41,708 nucleotides of DNA from Thermoflexus hugenholtzii JAD2 (GCA_945907765.1 CAMDTO010000009.1:1-41708), one strand, 5' to 3'. Numbered from the stretch's first letter, positions 1 to 9,737 are shown. Notes: generated by a model not told the origin, from the letters alone. Made by a program: numbers and translations.

Positions 1-519
1 GGAACTTCGAGGGTCTCGTCACCCGTGGTGGCGACGGCACCCACATCGGGGGTGTGGGCCCGGAGCCTCTACCGCTCCCTCTTCGCCGACCGGTCCGCCT
101 TCGTGGAGGACCGGATGTCCCTGCGGACCTACCAGCGCCGGACACGCCAGATGCAGTCCGGGTTCGGCGAGCTCCTGACCCAAGGCACCCTATCGGCTGA
201 CCTCAGGGTACGACGGATGTGCGACGGCATCGACCACCTGTGGCCGGCCCTCTGGACGTATCTGGATGTCCCCGGGGTCGAGCCCACCAACAACGTGGCC
301 GAACGCGCCATCCGGCCTGCCGTCCTGTGGCGCAAGGGGAGTTTCGGCAAGCAGCCCGGGAGTGGCGCACGGTTTGCCGGTGCCATGCTGACGGTAGGGG
401 CGACCTGCCGGATGGACGGCCTGGGCAGATCAACGAAGGTGGCGGTGGCAGGTCCGGGCTGGTCGGTGGCGAGCGTACCCGGTCCCCGTGCGGGTACCGG
501 AACGGGAACAATGCGTTGA
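1..519 (+). pseudogene. IS66-family transposase remnant (C-terminal part)
   Basis: The reading frame is open from the first base, so the gene continues to the left of the window. Residues encoded around 190-413 match the C-terminal catalytic part of IS66 (DDE) transposases: an ALWTYL stretch, then VEPTNNVAERAIRP, which holds the family's conserved Asn pair and the catalytic Glu, then LWRKGSFG and a MLTV-ATCR segment. After ATCR (about base 413) the usual family tail is absent in all three frames and the frame runs on into low-complexity sequence until the stop at 519. No companion IS66 orfA or orfB and no right-hand terminal repeat was found. I read it as a decayed insertion-sequence fragment rather than an active transposase. 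A 7-bp inverted repeat (475-481 with 491-497) lies in the degenerate tail. Confidence 0.7.
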
Positions 520-741
520 CGGGCCATGATGTCTCCTTTGGCTCGCCAGTGTGGCCGGTGCGCTGGCGACTGTCCACTCTTTGGGTGCAAGTCCACCCCG
601 GGCTACCCCGGACGTGGCAGGACCAGTCACCAGGTGCGCGTTCCCAACTGATCACCGTGAACGGTTACGCTCATTGCGATCACCCCGACCCGCCGGGGCG
701 ACGACGACGCTGGTGAGACTTGGATCACCACGAGGTCGCCC

Positions 742-1602
742 CTACACTGGGCACGTGTTCCGGCCAATTGCGGAATGCAGGACGCACCATCGTGCGATCC
801 CTTCATAGAAGCAGAACCCGGACATCAAGAGGGTGACTGGGTCCCACGTGGTGGTAATCGCCCAGGCAAACAAGGCGACCCCCATACCCAATCGAGCCAA
901 TCTGTCAGGCAAACCAATGTTCCGGGCCGGACGCCGAGAACCACCCCAACGCACTCGGCGCAGCAGATTGCGGAGGACTGCACCCACACCGAATGCCGAG
1001 GCAAAGACCACCACGACATACGCGAACCCCATGGGGGAGAAAAGGAACGTGGCGGGGGTTTCCCCGAAGAACTCCCGCTTGATCAGCGGCACAAGGTCGA
1101 GCGCATTCACCGTCTCCTTAAAATCGAAGGCCTCAATCTCGCCGACAACCAATACATATTTCCGGTCATTGCGCGGGCTTGTCACCCGGATCTCGTACTC
1201 ACCGGGTTCGGCGCGCCCACGATACTCCGGTCCCTGGAGGTAGTCGCTGAAGCCGAACGGCTCAAAGAATTTCGTCCACTGTTGGGCAACTCCATCGAGC
1301 GTCGCAAGATTTCCGCCGTTTCCATCCGCTCGCACAATGACCGCCGATATGTCAGTGCCTTGCCCACTGATGGCGGGCACGGTGATGGAGACGTAAAAGT
1401 CAAACGGGGCCTTCGCCCGAATACGGTATGTGTGCCCACGACCATCGAGAGTGGTGTAATAGGCCTTCGAGACCTCCGGATCAAAGATGGTCACGTCGGC
1501 ACCAACTGGCATCCGCGGTTGGTGGGCCGATGCTTCCCCGGGCATTGCAACCACTGAAGCGATGAGCACCGCGGTGACGAATACGACCCGTAGCGCGTTC
1601 AT
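742..1602 (-). CDS. Exported protein with mature N-terminal His-Gln-Pro, fused to a DUF2892/YgaP-like membrane module
   Basis: The product has 286 residues. An N-terminal signal peptide (1-26) ends in ASA, and cleavage there would leave His27-Gln-Pro as the mature N-terminus. Residues 27-165 look like an all-beta extracellular domain. A membrane span (about 189-212) follows, then a basic loop, then residues 228-286, which resemble the small DUF2892/YgaP membrane domain (NIG-DR-R-G start, two hydrophobic segments, WC-LHS-IG-NTCP ending). The ATG at 1602 is chosen because it begins the signal peptide and follows a GGAAGGCGGG stretch. An upstream in-frame GTG-type start would add a non-hydrophobic leader. 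The gene diverges from the HIT gene at 1860. The first 50 mature residues resemble those of the gene at 4251-4907. Function is unknown; an N-terminal His could bind metal, which is inference. Confidence 0.7.
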   Translation of the reverse strand: MNALRVVFVTAVLIASVVAMPGEASAHQPRMPVGADVTIFDPEVSKAYYTTLDGRGHTYRIRAKAPFDFYVSITVPAISGQGTDISAVIVRADGNGGNLATLDGVAQQWTKFFEPFGFSDYLQGPEYRGRAEPGEYEIRVTSPRNDRKYVLVVGEIEAFDFKETVNALDLVPLIKREFFGETPATFLFSPMGFAYVVVVFASAFGVGAVLRNLLRRVRWGGSRRPARNIGLPDRLARLGMGVALFAWAITTTWDPVTLLMSGFCFYEGIARWCVLHSAIGRNTCPV

Positions 1603-1859
1603 AATCCCGCCTTCCCTACTTACCAAGCGCGGTTACGCTACCCAACCGACTCGAGAAGCGACCACCTGTTACAAGACAATCGTGCGACATTGCAACACTG
1701 GACCGGGCCAGCGATCTCGACGGAAGCGGTCACTGGCACTAGGGCGACCAAGTCTTGAGACACCGCCGCGCCCGCCCAACCTCGCTGCCGTGTACTGTGT
1801 CATGCACGCGCGAACAGGGAGTGTCAAGTGGTCGCGTACGCGCGGAAGGATAGTGAGAG

Positions 1860-2342
1860 ATGAAACACCCAAGCCAAATTGAGGGCTGCGGCGTCTGCAA
1901 GATTGCCTCGGACGAAGCCGAGATCCAGACAGGCGCCGTCTACGAGGACGACTTGTGGCTAATCCGGCATGCACCCGCTCCCTACGGAGTTGCCGGATGG
2001 ATGACCATTTACAGCCATCGGCACACACCAGGTATCGCGCACTTCGACGACCACGAGGCGGCCCGGTTCGGCCCGGACCTGCGCCACTTCGAGAAGATCC
2101 TGGAAGAAGTCACTGGTGCATTGCGGATTTATACCGCTTCAATGAACGAGAGTTCGCCTCACTTCCACCTGCACATGGTGCCGAAGTACGAGACCATGGC
2201 TCAGGATGCCCGGTTCTACGCGGTCTTCGGACTTCAAGGGGCAGCGCAACGCGGCGAAATCGAGGTCGACGCGTCCGAGGTTTCTCGCATTACCGAGGCG
2301 TATCGCAAGGCCCTCGCAGACAATCCACCACCGCGCCACTGA
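1860..2342 (+). CDS. HIT (histidine triad) family hydrolase
   Basis: This 160-residue protein carries the histidine-triad active-site motif HFHLHMVP at residues 101-108, with His105 expected to be the nucleophile. Family members hydrolyse or transfer nucleotidyl groups from substrates such as AppA, AMP-NH2 or diadenosine polyphosphates; the actual substrate cannot be told from sequence. A CxxC pair (Cys10, Cys13) near the N-terminus recalls the zinc-binding element of Hint and GalT-like members. The protein has no signal peptide and should be cytoplasmic. The ATG at 1860 follows a purine-rich GTGAGAG stretch. The next gene, a DoxX-type membrane protein, starts 132 bp downstream on the same strand and may be co-transcribed. 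Confidence 0.85.
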   Translation: MKHPSQIEGCGVCKIASDEAEIQTGAVYEDDLWLIRHAPAPYGVAGWMTIYSHRHTPGIAHFDDHEAARFGPDLRHFEKILEEVTGALRIYTASMNESSPHFHLHMVPKYETMAQDARFYAVFGLQGAAQRGEIEVDASEVSRITEAYRKALADNPPPRH

Positions 2343-2474
2343 TGTGGGTGTGCTCCGGGGTCCGGACTGAAACAGGTCCGGATCCCGATTGCAGACGCCT
2401 GGCGGGCAATCAGGGGAATCCCTGAACCGCCCGCCTTGTGCACCGGCCACAATCTGGTCAGGAGGTGCAAGGCA

Positions 2475-3083
2475 ATGGCCCGCATCAGTACTCGGCAAGT
2501 TCGGAAGTACGTGATGGTGGAGGATCCACCGATCGCCCAATGGCTTTTCAGCAACACGATCGCTGCTTGGGGTTGGTTCGCCATCCGCTTGTATGTTGGC
2601 TACGAGTGGCTCACCGCTGGCTACCCCAAGGTGATTGACCAGGGTTGGACGACTAGTGGTGAGGCGCTGAAGGGTTTCTGGGTGCGCGCAGTTGCAATCC
2701 CGCCCGCACCTGCCAAGCCAGTGATCACGTACGACTGGTATCGGGACTTCCTCAATTTCCTAATTTCCAGCGAGAGTTTCACCTGGTTCGCGAAACTGAT
2801 CGCGGTTGGTGAAGTCCTGATCGGCATCGGACTGATCCTCGGCTTGTTCACCGGCATCTCGGCCTTCTTCGGGGCATTCATGAACTGGAACTTCATGATG
2901 GCCGGTTCGGCAAGCACGAACCCGCTGCTCATGGTCCTGGCAGTCGGCCTCATGATGGCTTGGAAGGTGGCAGGTTACTACGGGGCCGACCGGTGGGTGC
3001 TGCCGATGCTTGGAACACCGTGGCACGGGGGCACACTGATACACCCCGATGAAGTGCAAGAGGCACGCATCCGGACCGCCTGA
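2475..3083 (+). CDS. DoxX/TQO-like membrane protein
   Basis: This 202-residue integral membrane protein has about four hydrophobic spans (roughly residues 24-45, 103-125, 127-142 and 148-165). The Arg-Leu-Tyr-Val-Gly-Tyr-Glu-Trp-Leu stretch in the first span, followed by an extracytoplasmic loop, and the later GEVLIGIGLILG span are typical of the DoxX family, which includes the small subunit of thiosulfate:quinone oxidoreductase and many uncharacterised membrane proteins. No DoxA partner is nearby, so a thiosulfate role is not supported. The ATG at 2475 is preferred because AGGAGGT lies nine bases upstream; an ORF start 39 bases earlier lacks such a site. A strong hairpin terminator follows at 3141. 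Confidence 0.8.
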   Translation: MARISTRQVRKYVMVEDPPIAQWLFSNTIAAWGWFAIRLYVGYEWLTAGYPKVIDQGWTTSGEALKGFWVRAVAIPPAPAKPVITYDWYRDFLNFLISSESFTWFAKLIAVGEVLIGIGLILGLFTGISAFFGAFMNWNFMMAGSASTNPLLMVLAVGLMMAWKVAGYYGADRWVLPMLGTPWHGGTLIHPDEVQEARIRTA

Positions 3084-3140
3084 CCACGCGGGGCGAGTCC
3101 GAGGCAACGACGCCGACGGGTCCGCCCCTCACGGTGAATA

Positions 3141-3181
3141 GCGAGACCCCCCATCTCCGGTTGCGAAGCTGGGGGTCTCGC
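3141..3181. terminator. Hairpin terminator between convergent genes
   Basis: A perfect 11-bp stem (GCGAGACCCCC with GGGGGTCTCGC) encloses a 19-nt loop. It lies 57 bp after the DoxX-like stop and 49 bp before the end of the convergent amidohydrolase. It can act in both directions, although the T-tract (ATTTCT) is short. Confidence 0.75.
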
Positions 3182-3230
3182 ATTTCTGGATCGCCGGAAC
3201 CGCACGGTGGGCCCGATCATTCTCGTGGCC

Positions 3231-4163
3231 CTAGTCAAGTCCGAGAATGTCAAGCGAATCCCGGTGCACCACCTGCATCAATTCATCGACCGGCACACGG
3301 GGCAACGCGGTCCCCTCGAGTAGGTCATTGATGCGCGGGATCGCATCGATTGTCTCCTGTGGGGTAGCAACCGGAAAGTCGCTGCCAAAGAGGAGCTTAT
3401 GCAGGACGGCCCATTCGGTCGCCAAGCGCAATGAGGTCCAATATGACCACGGTCGATAGTGCAGGGCAGAGATGTCCGCCCAGACGTTGGGATGCTTGCG
3501 GATGACCGCGAGAGCGTCGACCTGCCATGGATGTGCGAAATGCGCGAGGATCAGTCGCAGTTTCGGGAATCGCGTGGCGACCCGGTCAAGATGCCTCGGG
3601 TGAGCCCAGTCGAGGTCCGCGAACTGCACCGGACTTGTCCCCTGGTGCAAGAGGATTGGCAATCCCAGTTCCTGCGCGCGGGCAAAGAGCACGGAAGCCT
3701 CGTCACCAAGCGGGTCAAAGTTCTGGTAGTTCGGCCCAAGCTTGATGCCCCGCAAACCGAGGTCGCCAACCGCACGGTCCATCTCTTCCAACAGATGCGG
3801 ATCTCGGGGATGGACGCTCATGAATCCGATCAACTTCTCGGGGTAGGCATGGACAATCGCGGCCGTGGCATCGTTGACCGCCCGAGCTTGTTCGCGCTTC
3901 ACAATCCCATCCTCGGGAAGTCCCGGCGGAAATGGATCTCCATCGGGAGGACCAGCAATATTGAAGACAATCGCGCGGTCCACTGCCTTCATCGCCTCCA
4001 TGTATTCGTCCCAGGTTATTCGAGACGGGTCCGGACGATCAGGGCGCATCGGGGCGTTGGCCATCACTGATGGCGGCGCTGCGTCGGCATCAGCCTTCGT
4101 GCGGTACCGGGGCGTATGCGTGTGCACGTCGATGATCACGGGCAGTCCTCCGTACAACTGCAT
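3231..4163 (-). CDS. Amidohydrolase_2 family metal-dependent hydrolase (ACMSD-like)
   Basis: This 310-residue TIM-barrel hydrolase belongs to the amidohydrolase_2 group, which contains aminocarboxymuconate-semialdehyde decarboxylase and related decarboxylases and hydrolases. Likely metal ligands are His14 and His16 (DVHTHTP), His173 (LLHQGTS), His208 (LAHFAHPW) and Asp262 (FGSDFP). The substrate cannot be predicted. No signal peptide is present, so it should be cytoplasmic. The start at 4163 leaves only a short lead before the first metal motif, as is normal for the family. The gene sits downstream of the exported protein gene at 4251-4907 on the same strand with an 87-bp gap. It converges on the DoxX-like gene across the shared hairpin at 3141-3181. 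Confidence 0.85.
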   Translation of the reverse strand: MQLYGGLPVIIDVHTHTPRYRTKADADAAPPSVMANAPMRPDRPDPSRITWDEYMEAMKAVDRAIVFNIAGPPDGDPFPPGLPEDGIVKREQARAVNDATAAIVHAYPEKLIGFMSVHPRDPHLLEEMDRAVGDLGLRGIKLGPNYQNFDPLGDEASVLFARAQELGLPILLHQGTSPVQFADLDWAHPRHLDRVATRFPKLRLILAHFAHPWQVDALAVIRKHPNVWADISALHYRPWSYWTSLRLATEWAVLHKLLFGSDFPVATPQETIDAIPRINDLLEGTALPRVPVDELMQVVHRDSLDILGLD

Positions 4164-4250
4164 AGGATGCAGGCATTATCCAACAATCAGCCCATCCTAT
4201 CCGCACGGTCAGTGAAAATCATTGGAGGTGCCCGAAGAAGTGCCCAGGCG

Positions 4251-4907
4251 TCAATCAGTGGCGGGTTTGTCCCACTCGTCCGGACATGCGCGCCAAAGTG
4301 CCTGCAGTTCCGGGTCAACGTAACCGCCGGGAATTTCCAGATCGCCTGGAGCGAAGGTGTACGCACCTCCGCGGTCCAACGGCGCCTCGATGCTTACAAC
4401 CATCGCTCCAGGTCCCAGGACAGGCTTCAGATATGGCCCAGAGTTCGACCGTTCACCGCCATGTTCGAACCTTCCCCACGGTGATGCCTTCGCAACAAGA
4501 CCACGCGCACTGTCCTCGTCCAACCCGACTGACGTGACCGCCCGGAACCAAAGGTTTCCGTCCCATCGGTCAGCGATCGAGCGATGAGCCCCCTCATGCC
4601 AGATGCGCATGACTGGTTCGAAACCGTTGCATGCATCCACCATCGGGGTGAGAAGCCATAAAGTGATCGCGGTCGACCGGGCAAGCTCCAACGCGTAGAA
4701 ATCGCGCCCCCCCGGGGGAAGGACACCCCGGATGGCACGGGAGACCGTGGGGGCGGGGATGAGGAAAGGCGCCGTCTGGTCAGGCGACCCGGGGTTATGC
4801 ATCGGTTGATGCGCTTCAGCAAACGGCACGTAGATAACGGTCAGCATCACCAGAACGCCCAAGCTCGCGGCCATGGCTAGGCGGGTGTGTCGCTGGATGG
4901 CCCTCAT
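4251..4907 (-). CDS. Exported protein with mature N-terminal His-Gln-Pro
   Basis: This 218-residue secreted protein has a signal peptide (basic N-terminus, hydrophobic 12-30) ending in AEA; cleavage there leaves His33-Gln-Pro-Met-His as the mature N-terminus. The mature part is probably beta-rich, with several Trp residues and two Cys (one near residue 107, one in the ACPDEWD tail), and has no later membrane span. Its first 60 mature residues align loosely with the gene at 742-1602: HQP, a P-x-VS(R/K)A segment, a GG/GRG turn, then a hydrophobic strand ending in TP/VP. The ATG at 4907 is chosen because it opens the signal peptide; the longer frame adds about 95 residues of unlikely sequence. 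No Shine-Dalgarno is evident. Function unknown. Confidence 0.65.
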   Translation of the reverse strand: MRAIQRHTRLAMAASLGVLVMLTVIYVPFAEAHQPMHNPGSPDQTAPFLIPAPTVSRAIRGVLPPGGRDFYALELARSTAITLWLLTPMVDACNGFEPVMRIWHEGAHRSIADRWDGNLWFRAVTSVGLDEDSARGLVAKASPWGRFEHGGERSNSGPYLKPVLGPGAMVVSIEAPLDRGGAYTFAPGDLEIPGGYVDPELQALWRACPDEWDKPATD

Positions 4908-5222
4908 TTCAACAATGCCAAACCTGACCCAACAGGGATGATGAGCGTATCGGAGACCGCTCCCGCGCACGACCACTACCGCGCTCGGCGAGGTAGTCGG
5001 CTTCAATGTATCTGTGTACGAACATGGCGCATTGCGTGTGTCAGCGACAACCGCCGTTCCGACAAACGTATCGGGATTGTAACAGTGATCGTCCCGACGA
5101 GCAGCGTCCCATTGCGACACATCACGCATGAGGCGTTTCGATCCCGTTGCGCCCTGCCTCGGATCGACCAGATGCCATCGCTCACCACACACCCGTACCG
5201 ACGGGCGGTGTACCGTTTAGGC
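4908..5222. other. Divergent intergenic region without a recognisable gene
   Basis: These 315 bp separate the minus-strand exported protein from the plus-strand ABC ATPase. No ORF with protein-like character was found on either strand. The only element I can support is the -10-like TACCGT six bases before the ATPase ATG. Confidence 0.5.
5211..5216 (+). promoter_or_regulatory. Candidate -10 element for a leaderless ABC operon transcript
   Basis: TACCGT fits the TANNNT -10 core and ends six bases before the ATG at 5223, so transcription would begin at or next to the start codon. No Shine-Dalgarno sequence is present upstream of that ATG, which agrees with leaderless translation. No good -35 is visible. 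Confidence 0.4.
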
Positions 5223-6059
5223 ATGTCGATGACACCGGTCGGGGAAGCTGCGACCACCGTGAGGGCGATTACCCCCGGGTCACACCCGTCGCCAGAAACT
5301 GACCACGACTGGATCGTCGAGGCAATCGGGTTAGTAAAGACGTACGCCACCGGACAAGGCGAACCCGATGTTCCCGCTCTCCGGGGGGTTGACTTCCGCG
5401 TACGACGGGGGGAAATGGTCGCGATCATGGGCCCGAGCGGGTGCGGCAAGACGACCCTGCTGAACTGCCTGGCCGGGATCGACGCCATCGATGGTGGCGA
5501 CGTATTCATCAACGGCACGTCACTCTCCCGAATGGACGATGCGACCCTGACGCGATACCGCGCGAAGTCGATGGGCTTTGTGTTCCAGAGTTTCAATTTG
5601 TTGCCGGTGCTCACGGCGGTCGAGAACGTGGAGTTCCCTCTCCTGCTCACTGGGGCACCGCCCGTCGAGGCACGTGGCCGTGCCCGCAACGCACTGCGGG
5701 ACGTCGATCTCTCGGACCGCGAGGCCCATCGGCCTTCACGATTATCGGGTGGACAACAGCAACGGGTGGCAGTCGCACGGGCCATCGTTGCATCACCCGC
5801 GATTGTGTGGGCCGATGAACCGACCGGAAACCTCGACAGCGTGAGTGCCGGACAGCTCATGGCGCTCCTGCGAGAACTGAACCGGACCCGCGGGCAGACG
5901 TTCCTCGTGGTGACGCATGCCCGCGAAGTCGGCCTGCAGTGCGACCGGATCGTCCACATGAAGGACGGCCTGATCCTCCACGAGGAAATCACCGGTGTCC
6001 CCAGTCCGATCAGGAGCGCTCCAGCAGATCCAGGGCGCCATTCTGGATCGGGAAACTAG
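5223..6059 (+). CDS. ABC transporter ATP-binding protein, MacB/LolD type
   Basis: This 278-residue nucleotide-binding subunit powers the adjacent FtsX-type permease. It has a Walker A GPSGCGKT (70-77), a Q-loop in [10 protein letters not shown] (about 119-128), the signature LSGGQQQR (174-181), a Walker B ending in [10 protein letters not shown] (about 197-206) and the switch His in VVTHA. The [10 protein letters not shown] box and the FNLLP Q-loop are characteristic of the LolD/MacB/FtsE branch, which moves substrates at or across the membrane by mechanotransmission instead of importing them. The ATG at 5223 leaves a 30-residue tail before the domain; a longer frame from 4887 is rejected because it would read through the intergenic region. 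The permease starts three bases after the stop, so the two are co-transcribed. Confidence 0.9.
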   Translation: MSMTPVGEAATTVRAITPGSHPSPETDHDWIVEAIGLVKTYATGQGEPDVPALRGVDFRVRRGEMVAIMGPSGCGKTTLLNCLAGIDAIDGGDVFINGTSLSRMDDATLTRYRAKSMGFVFQSFNLLPVLTAVENVEFPLLLTGAPPVEARGRARNALRDVDLSDREAHRPSRLSGGQQQRVAVARAIVASPAIVWADEPTGNLDSVSAGQLMALLRELNRTRGQTFLVVTHAREVGLQCDRIVHMKDGLILHEEITGVPSPIRSAPADPGRHSGSGN

Positions 6060-6062
6060 GAC

Positions 6063-9000
6063 TTGGAATCGTTCTTCGGCGTCCCCACCTCCTACCTTGC
6101 CGCGGGTGCGATGGTCGTCCTCGTGGCGGTGCTCGCCGGTCTCGGAACCTTCGCCAGGCGTCGACCCATCCTGCTTTCGCTTGCACTGCGCCAGGTGCCT
6201 CGGAGGCCCGCGCAGTCGGCCCTGATCGTGGTCGGGCTGATGATCTCGACGATCCTGATCACCGCGTCGCTTGCCACTGGTGACACGCTGACCTATTCAC
6301 TCCGCTCCGCCGCGGTCGAGGAAATCGGCAGGTTGGACGTAGTGGTTACCTATAGCAATGTCGCTCGATTAGCGAACCCCGCGGCGATTGCGAACGGGGA
6401 CCCGACATCACAGACTGCGATGTTCCCACGGGCGACATACAACCTACTTCGCGAAGCGCGCACCTCTGATCCGGTCCTCTCGCGCGATGTGACCGGCATC
6501 ATGCCGGCCGTCTGGCTAACCTGCCGGGCGGTCGACCTGCGCAGCAAGCAAGGCGCTGGGGCGGCCATCAGGGGCATCCCCGCTGATTACGACCGTGCCT
6601 TTGGAGACTTGGTAGACGCCACCGGGAAGCCGATTGATCTCGGACGGTTCGCACCCGGTGATGCCGTCCTGAACCGCGCGGGTGCCACCACGCTCGGAGC
6701 CGAGGTCGGCGACGAACTCACCTGTACCGGCTCATCCGGAGCGGTCAGGTTGCGCATCGCTGCGATAGCGAGCGCGGTTGGCCTCGGCACCGGGTCGACG
6801 GTCGCGCTGACCGTCCCTTTGGAGTGGCTTCAGTCGTCCTTGCCGGCAACGCAGGTCCAAGGCGTCCAGGACCCCATCAACCAGATCTGGGTGACGCTGC
6901 GCGGGACGCTCATCACAAGCGCGGAACTCGCGCCTGACGTCGCAACCGCCTTGCGCAGTCGGCTTGTCGATGAGGCTGCGGACAGTGCACTTCGGACGAT
7001 GGTCTCCATGCCCGAGTTCCGTGTCGGCCTCGCGAACCGGCGTCCGAACCTCCAGTTGCGCGTCCAACGTGCCCTAGACGAACTCGATGTGCTTCTCACC
7101 GGCCAGGTGCCGGCCATGCGGAATGCTCCAGGCGCGGGTGAGTTCCCGCTGACGGTGCCGAAGGATTCCAAGGAAGAGCGGGAGCGTCTTGACCGTGTCT
7201 TGCGCGTCGGCGGTGTGCGCGCCGCATTGGTTCAAGCCGCCCGAGACCTCCCCGACCCAGCGCGAGGCCCCGAGATGGAGGTCTTGCTGCAACGCACCAC
7301 TGGGTACCTTGCGCTTCCCATCAAGGAGCAGATCCTCGTCGGTGCGGACCGGGCCGGAAATGTCCTGAGCACCATCTTCCTCCTTTTCTCGCTCCTCTCG
7401 ATTGCTGCCGGTCTCCTCCTCGTTTTCCTGATCTTTGCCTTGCTTGTCGCCTCGCGACGGAGCGAACTCGGCATCACGCGAGCACTCGGAGCGTCGTCAG
7501 GCGACCTCGTTGCCCTGGTCACCATCGAAGGGGTCGCCTACGCCTCACTCGCCACCATCGCTGGCGTGCCCGTAGGACTAGGCGTCAGTCGAATACTGCT
7601 CTCGATACTGGTCTGGGCAGTTGAATCGGGATGGGCCGGGTTCACCGGTTCCGGGGCGCGGGTCGCCGAACTCGCAAAATGGGATGCGGCCCCGCGTAGC
7701 ATCGTTCTCGCCGGTGCGGTGGGTCTCCTGCTCACAATCGCCACGGTCGCAATCGCCGCCTGGCGAGTGACGCGCGTCACCATCGTCACCGCAATCCGCG
7801 ACCTTCCAGACCCACCCCGCCGACGCACGCCACGCCCCATCGCCGCGCAAGCAGAGCACGGGACGGCAGTTCACCTCATGGCCCGCTTGCGTGACGTCGT
7901 TATCGTCGGTTGGCGTCGTTGGGTCGGCCCAATCGGCATCCTCTTGGCGATCTACGGCGGTTACGCCGAACGCGGTATCTGGTTCACGATCGGACTCACG
8001 TTCGTGGGCATCGCCATCGGGTTCCTGGTGCGTGATCGCGCGGCGCAACGTCTTGACCACGACGATGCCCGCCGGCTTGGCTTCTCCGTCAGTGCTACCG
8101 TCGCCGGCATTCTCTGGCTGCTCCCATTCGACTTCCAGACCCTTCTCGGCCTCGCGGCGTTCGACGGCGGGATCGAATACTTTGCCGTTGGCGGGCTCGC
8201 TTCGGTTGCCGCCGTGATGATCGTGACCAGTCTCAACGGCGACCTTGCGCACCGCGCCATTGCATCAGTGCTGACCTCCTTTGGCAGACCCGCGCCGTCG
8301 ATCAGGCTGGCCCTCGCGCACGTGGCGCGCTACCCGTACCGGACCGGAATGACCGCGACGATGTTTGCCGTGGTCGTGTTCATGCTGACCATCATGCAGG
8401 TACTGACTGCCTCGATCTCCGACGCGCAGGGTGACCGGTTGATCGCGTATGGCGGGTTCGGTGTTTCGGGTCAGACTTCGAACCAGACGGTGATCCTGGG
8501 CGCGGCCCCAGTTGATGACCTCGCCATCTCAATTGCCGGCAGTGCAGGCGCAGCCCCGACAGCAACCGCGATCGCCGGAACCAGCGATGCGCCGGCACCG
8601 ATTTCCCCCGAGGACCGGACGCGTGCCGAACGCACCGCACTACTCGGACGCGAACCAACCCGCCTCGCGACGGAAGCGGTTGAGAACCAGACGTTGCGCC
8701 CACTTCTCTCCGGCGCAGGGACACGGGTGACTTCGGCGGTCGCGCTACTGCAACTCTCTGCACCACGCCCCGCGTGGGGTGGGTATGCAGGTGCCGGCAT
8801 CGACGAGGGATTTGCCCGTACCAACGAAGTCAGGCTTGAAAACCGAACATCGTCGTATCCCACCGACAGGGATGCATGGCTTGCGGTCGTGCGCGATCCC
8901 TCGCTCGCGATCGTGGATTCCGGAGTGCTGCCGCGGCCTGAACTTCGCGGACGCACGCCAGGTCTCGGCATGATCGGCTTCGTCCTGAATGGGCTGCCTG

Positions 9001-9737
9001 GTGGGCCAGGCACCATGCTGGCCCAGGATATCTGGGTTGCGAATCCACTCGGTGTCGGCGGTGCCGTTGGTGCGAAGCGGATGACGGTCATCGGTGTGAT
9101 CGACCGCCGCGCATCCTCGAACTTCCGGGGCGTGCACATCTCGATGAATACCCTCCGTGGCCTTGGGCAACCGTTCCGACCTGCCTTGGCACGCTACTAC
9201 TTCAGACTTACGCCTGGCGCGCCTGTCGGAGACGCACGGGCAGCCCTTGGCGAGGCGTTCTTCGCCGACGGACTTCAGACAATCGATCTGGACGAAACTT
9301 TCCGCAACCAGACCGGGCCGGTACTTCTGGGCAGCGGTCTCCTGCAACTCTTCGTGGGGCTGGGACTGATCTCCGGCGTGGCCGCACTTGCGGTGGTTGC
9401 GACACGGTCCACGCTGGAGCGACGCCAACAGATCGGGATGTTGCGGGCCGTCGGCGCGACACGCCACCAGGTCACCATCAGTCTCATTCTGGAAGGGATG
9501 GTCGTCGTCGCCCTGGGCAGCGTATCGGGGACCGTTGTGGGTCTCTGGCTATGCCGGAACGTGTTTGCAGTGCAATTTTTTGATCGCTTCAGTCCCGGAA
9601 GCATCCTGATGGTGATCCCATGGTGGCAACTCCTGGGAACCCTCGCCCTCGCCTCAGGCTTTGCTCTCCTCGCCACCCTCGTGCCGGCGTGGCGTGGGGC
9701 ATCCGTGCCTCCCGTCGCTGCCATCCGGGCGGAGTAG
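6063..9737 (+). CDS. Two-domain FtsX-like ABC permease (1224 residues)
   Basis: This large membrane protein is the partner of the upstream ATPase. After an N-terminal span (about 10-30) and a conserved LRQVPRRPAQSAL-type linker comes a long extracytoplasmic region. A first FtsX permease domain (about 430-585) carries the cytoplasmic SRRSELGITRALGAS motif. Several central spans (about 615-735) follow, then a second start-like motif (RLALAHVARYPYRTGMT, about 755), a second extracytoplasmic region, and a C-terminal FtsX domain (about 1090-1224) with TLERRQQIGMLRAVGAT. The duplicated architecture places it among the 10-span LolCE/BceB-like permeases with large periplasmic modules. Family members export lipoproteins, peptides or macrolides, or control peptidases; the substrate is unknown. 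The start is a TTG at 6063, three bases after the ATPase stop; the first ATG in frame lies inside the first span. Confidence 0.85.
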   Translation: MESFFGVPTSYLAAGAMVVLVAVLAGLGTFARRRPILLSLALRQVPRRPAQSALIVVGLMISTILITASLATGDTLTYSLRSAAVEEIGRLDVVVTYSNVARLANPAAIANGDPTSQTAMFPRATYNLLREARTSDPVLSRDVTGIMPAVWLTCRAVDLRSKQGAGAAIRGIPADYDRAFGDLVDATGKPIDLGRFAPGDAVLNRAGATTLGAEVGDELTCTGSSGAVRLRIAAIASAVGLGTGSTVALTVPLEWLQSSLPATQVQGVQDPINQIWVTLRGTLITSAELAPDVATALRSRLVDEAADSALRTMVSMPEFRVGLANRRPNLQLRVQRALDELDVLLTGQVPAMRNAPGAGEFPLTVPKDSKEERERLDRVLRVGGVRAALVQAARDLPDPARGPEMEVLLQRTTGYLALPIKEQILVGADRAGNVLSTIFLLFSLLSIAAGLLLVFLIFALLVASRRSELGITRALGASSGDLVALVTIEGVAYASLATIAGVPVGLGVSRILLSILVWAVESGWAGFTGSGARVAELAKWDAAPRSIVLAGAVGLLLTIATVAIAAWRVTRVTIVTAIRDLPDPPRRRTPRPIAAQAEHGTAVHLMARLRDVVIVGWRRWVGPIGILLAIYGGYAERGIWFTIGLTFVGIAIGFLVRDRAAQRLDHDDARRLGFSVSATVAGILWLLPFDFQTLLGLAAFDGGIEYFAVGGLASVAAVMIVTSLNGDLAHRAIASVLTSFGRPAPSIRLALAHVARYPYRTGMTATMFAVVVFMLTIMQVLTASISDAQGDRLIAYGGFGVSGQTSNQTVILGAAPVDDLAISIAGSAGAAPTATAIAGTSDAPAPISPEDRTRAERTALLGREPTRLATEAVENQTLRPLLSGAGTRVTSAVALLQLSAPRPAWGGYAGAGIDEGFARTNEVRLENRTSSYPTDRDAWLAVVRDPSLAIVDSGVLPRPELRGRTPGLGMIGFVLNGLPGGPGTMLAQDIWVANPLGVGGAVGAKRMTVIGVIDRRASSNFRGVHISMNTLRGLGQPFRPALARYYFRLTPGAPVGDARAALGEAFFADGLQTIDLDETFRNQTGPVLLGSGLLQLFVGLGLISGVAALAVVATRSTLERRQQIGMLRAVGATRHQVTISLILEGMVVVALGSVSGTVVGLWLCRNVFAVQFFDRFSPGSILMVIPWWQLLGTLALASGFALLATLVPAWRGASVPPVAAIRAE

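Noticed and set aside
475-497. Terminal inverted repeat of the IS66 element
   Set aside because: The 7-bp arms are only nine bases apart and form a local hairpin, not an insertion-sequence end. No target duplication was found.
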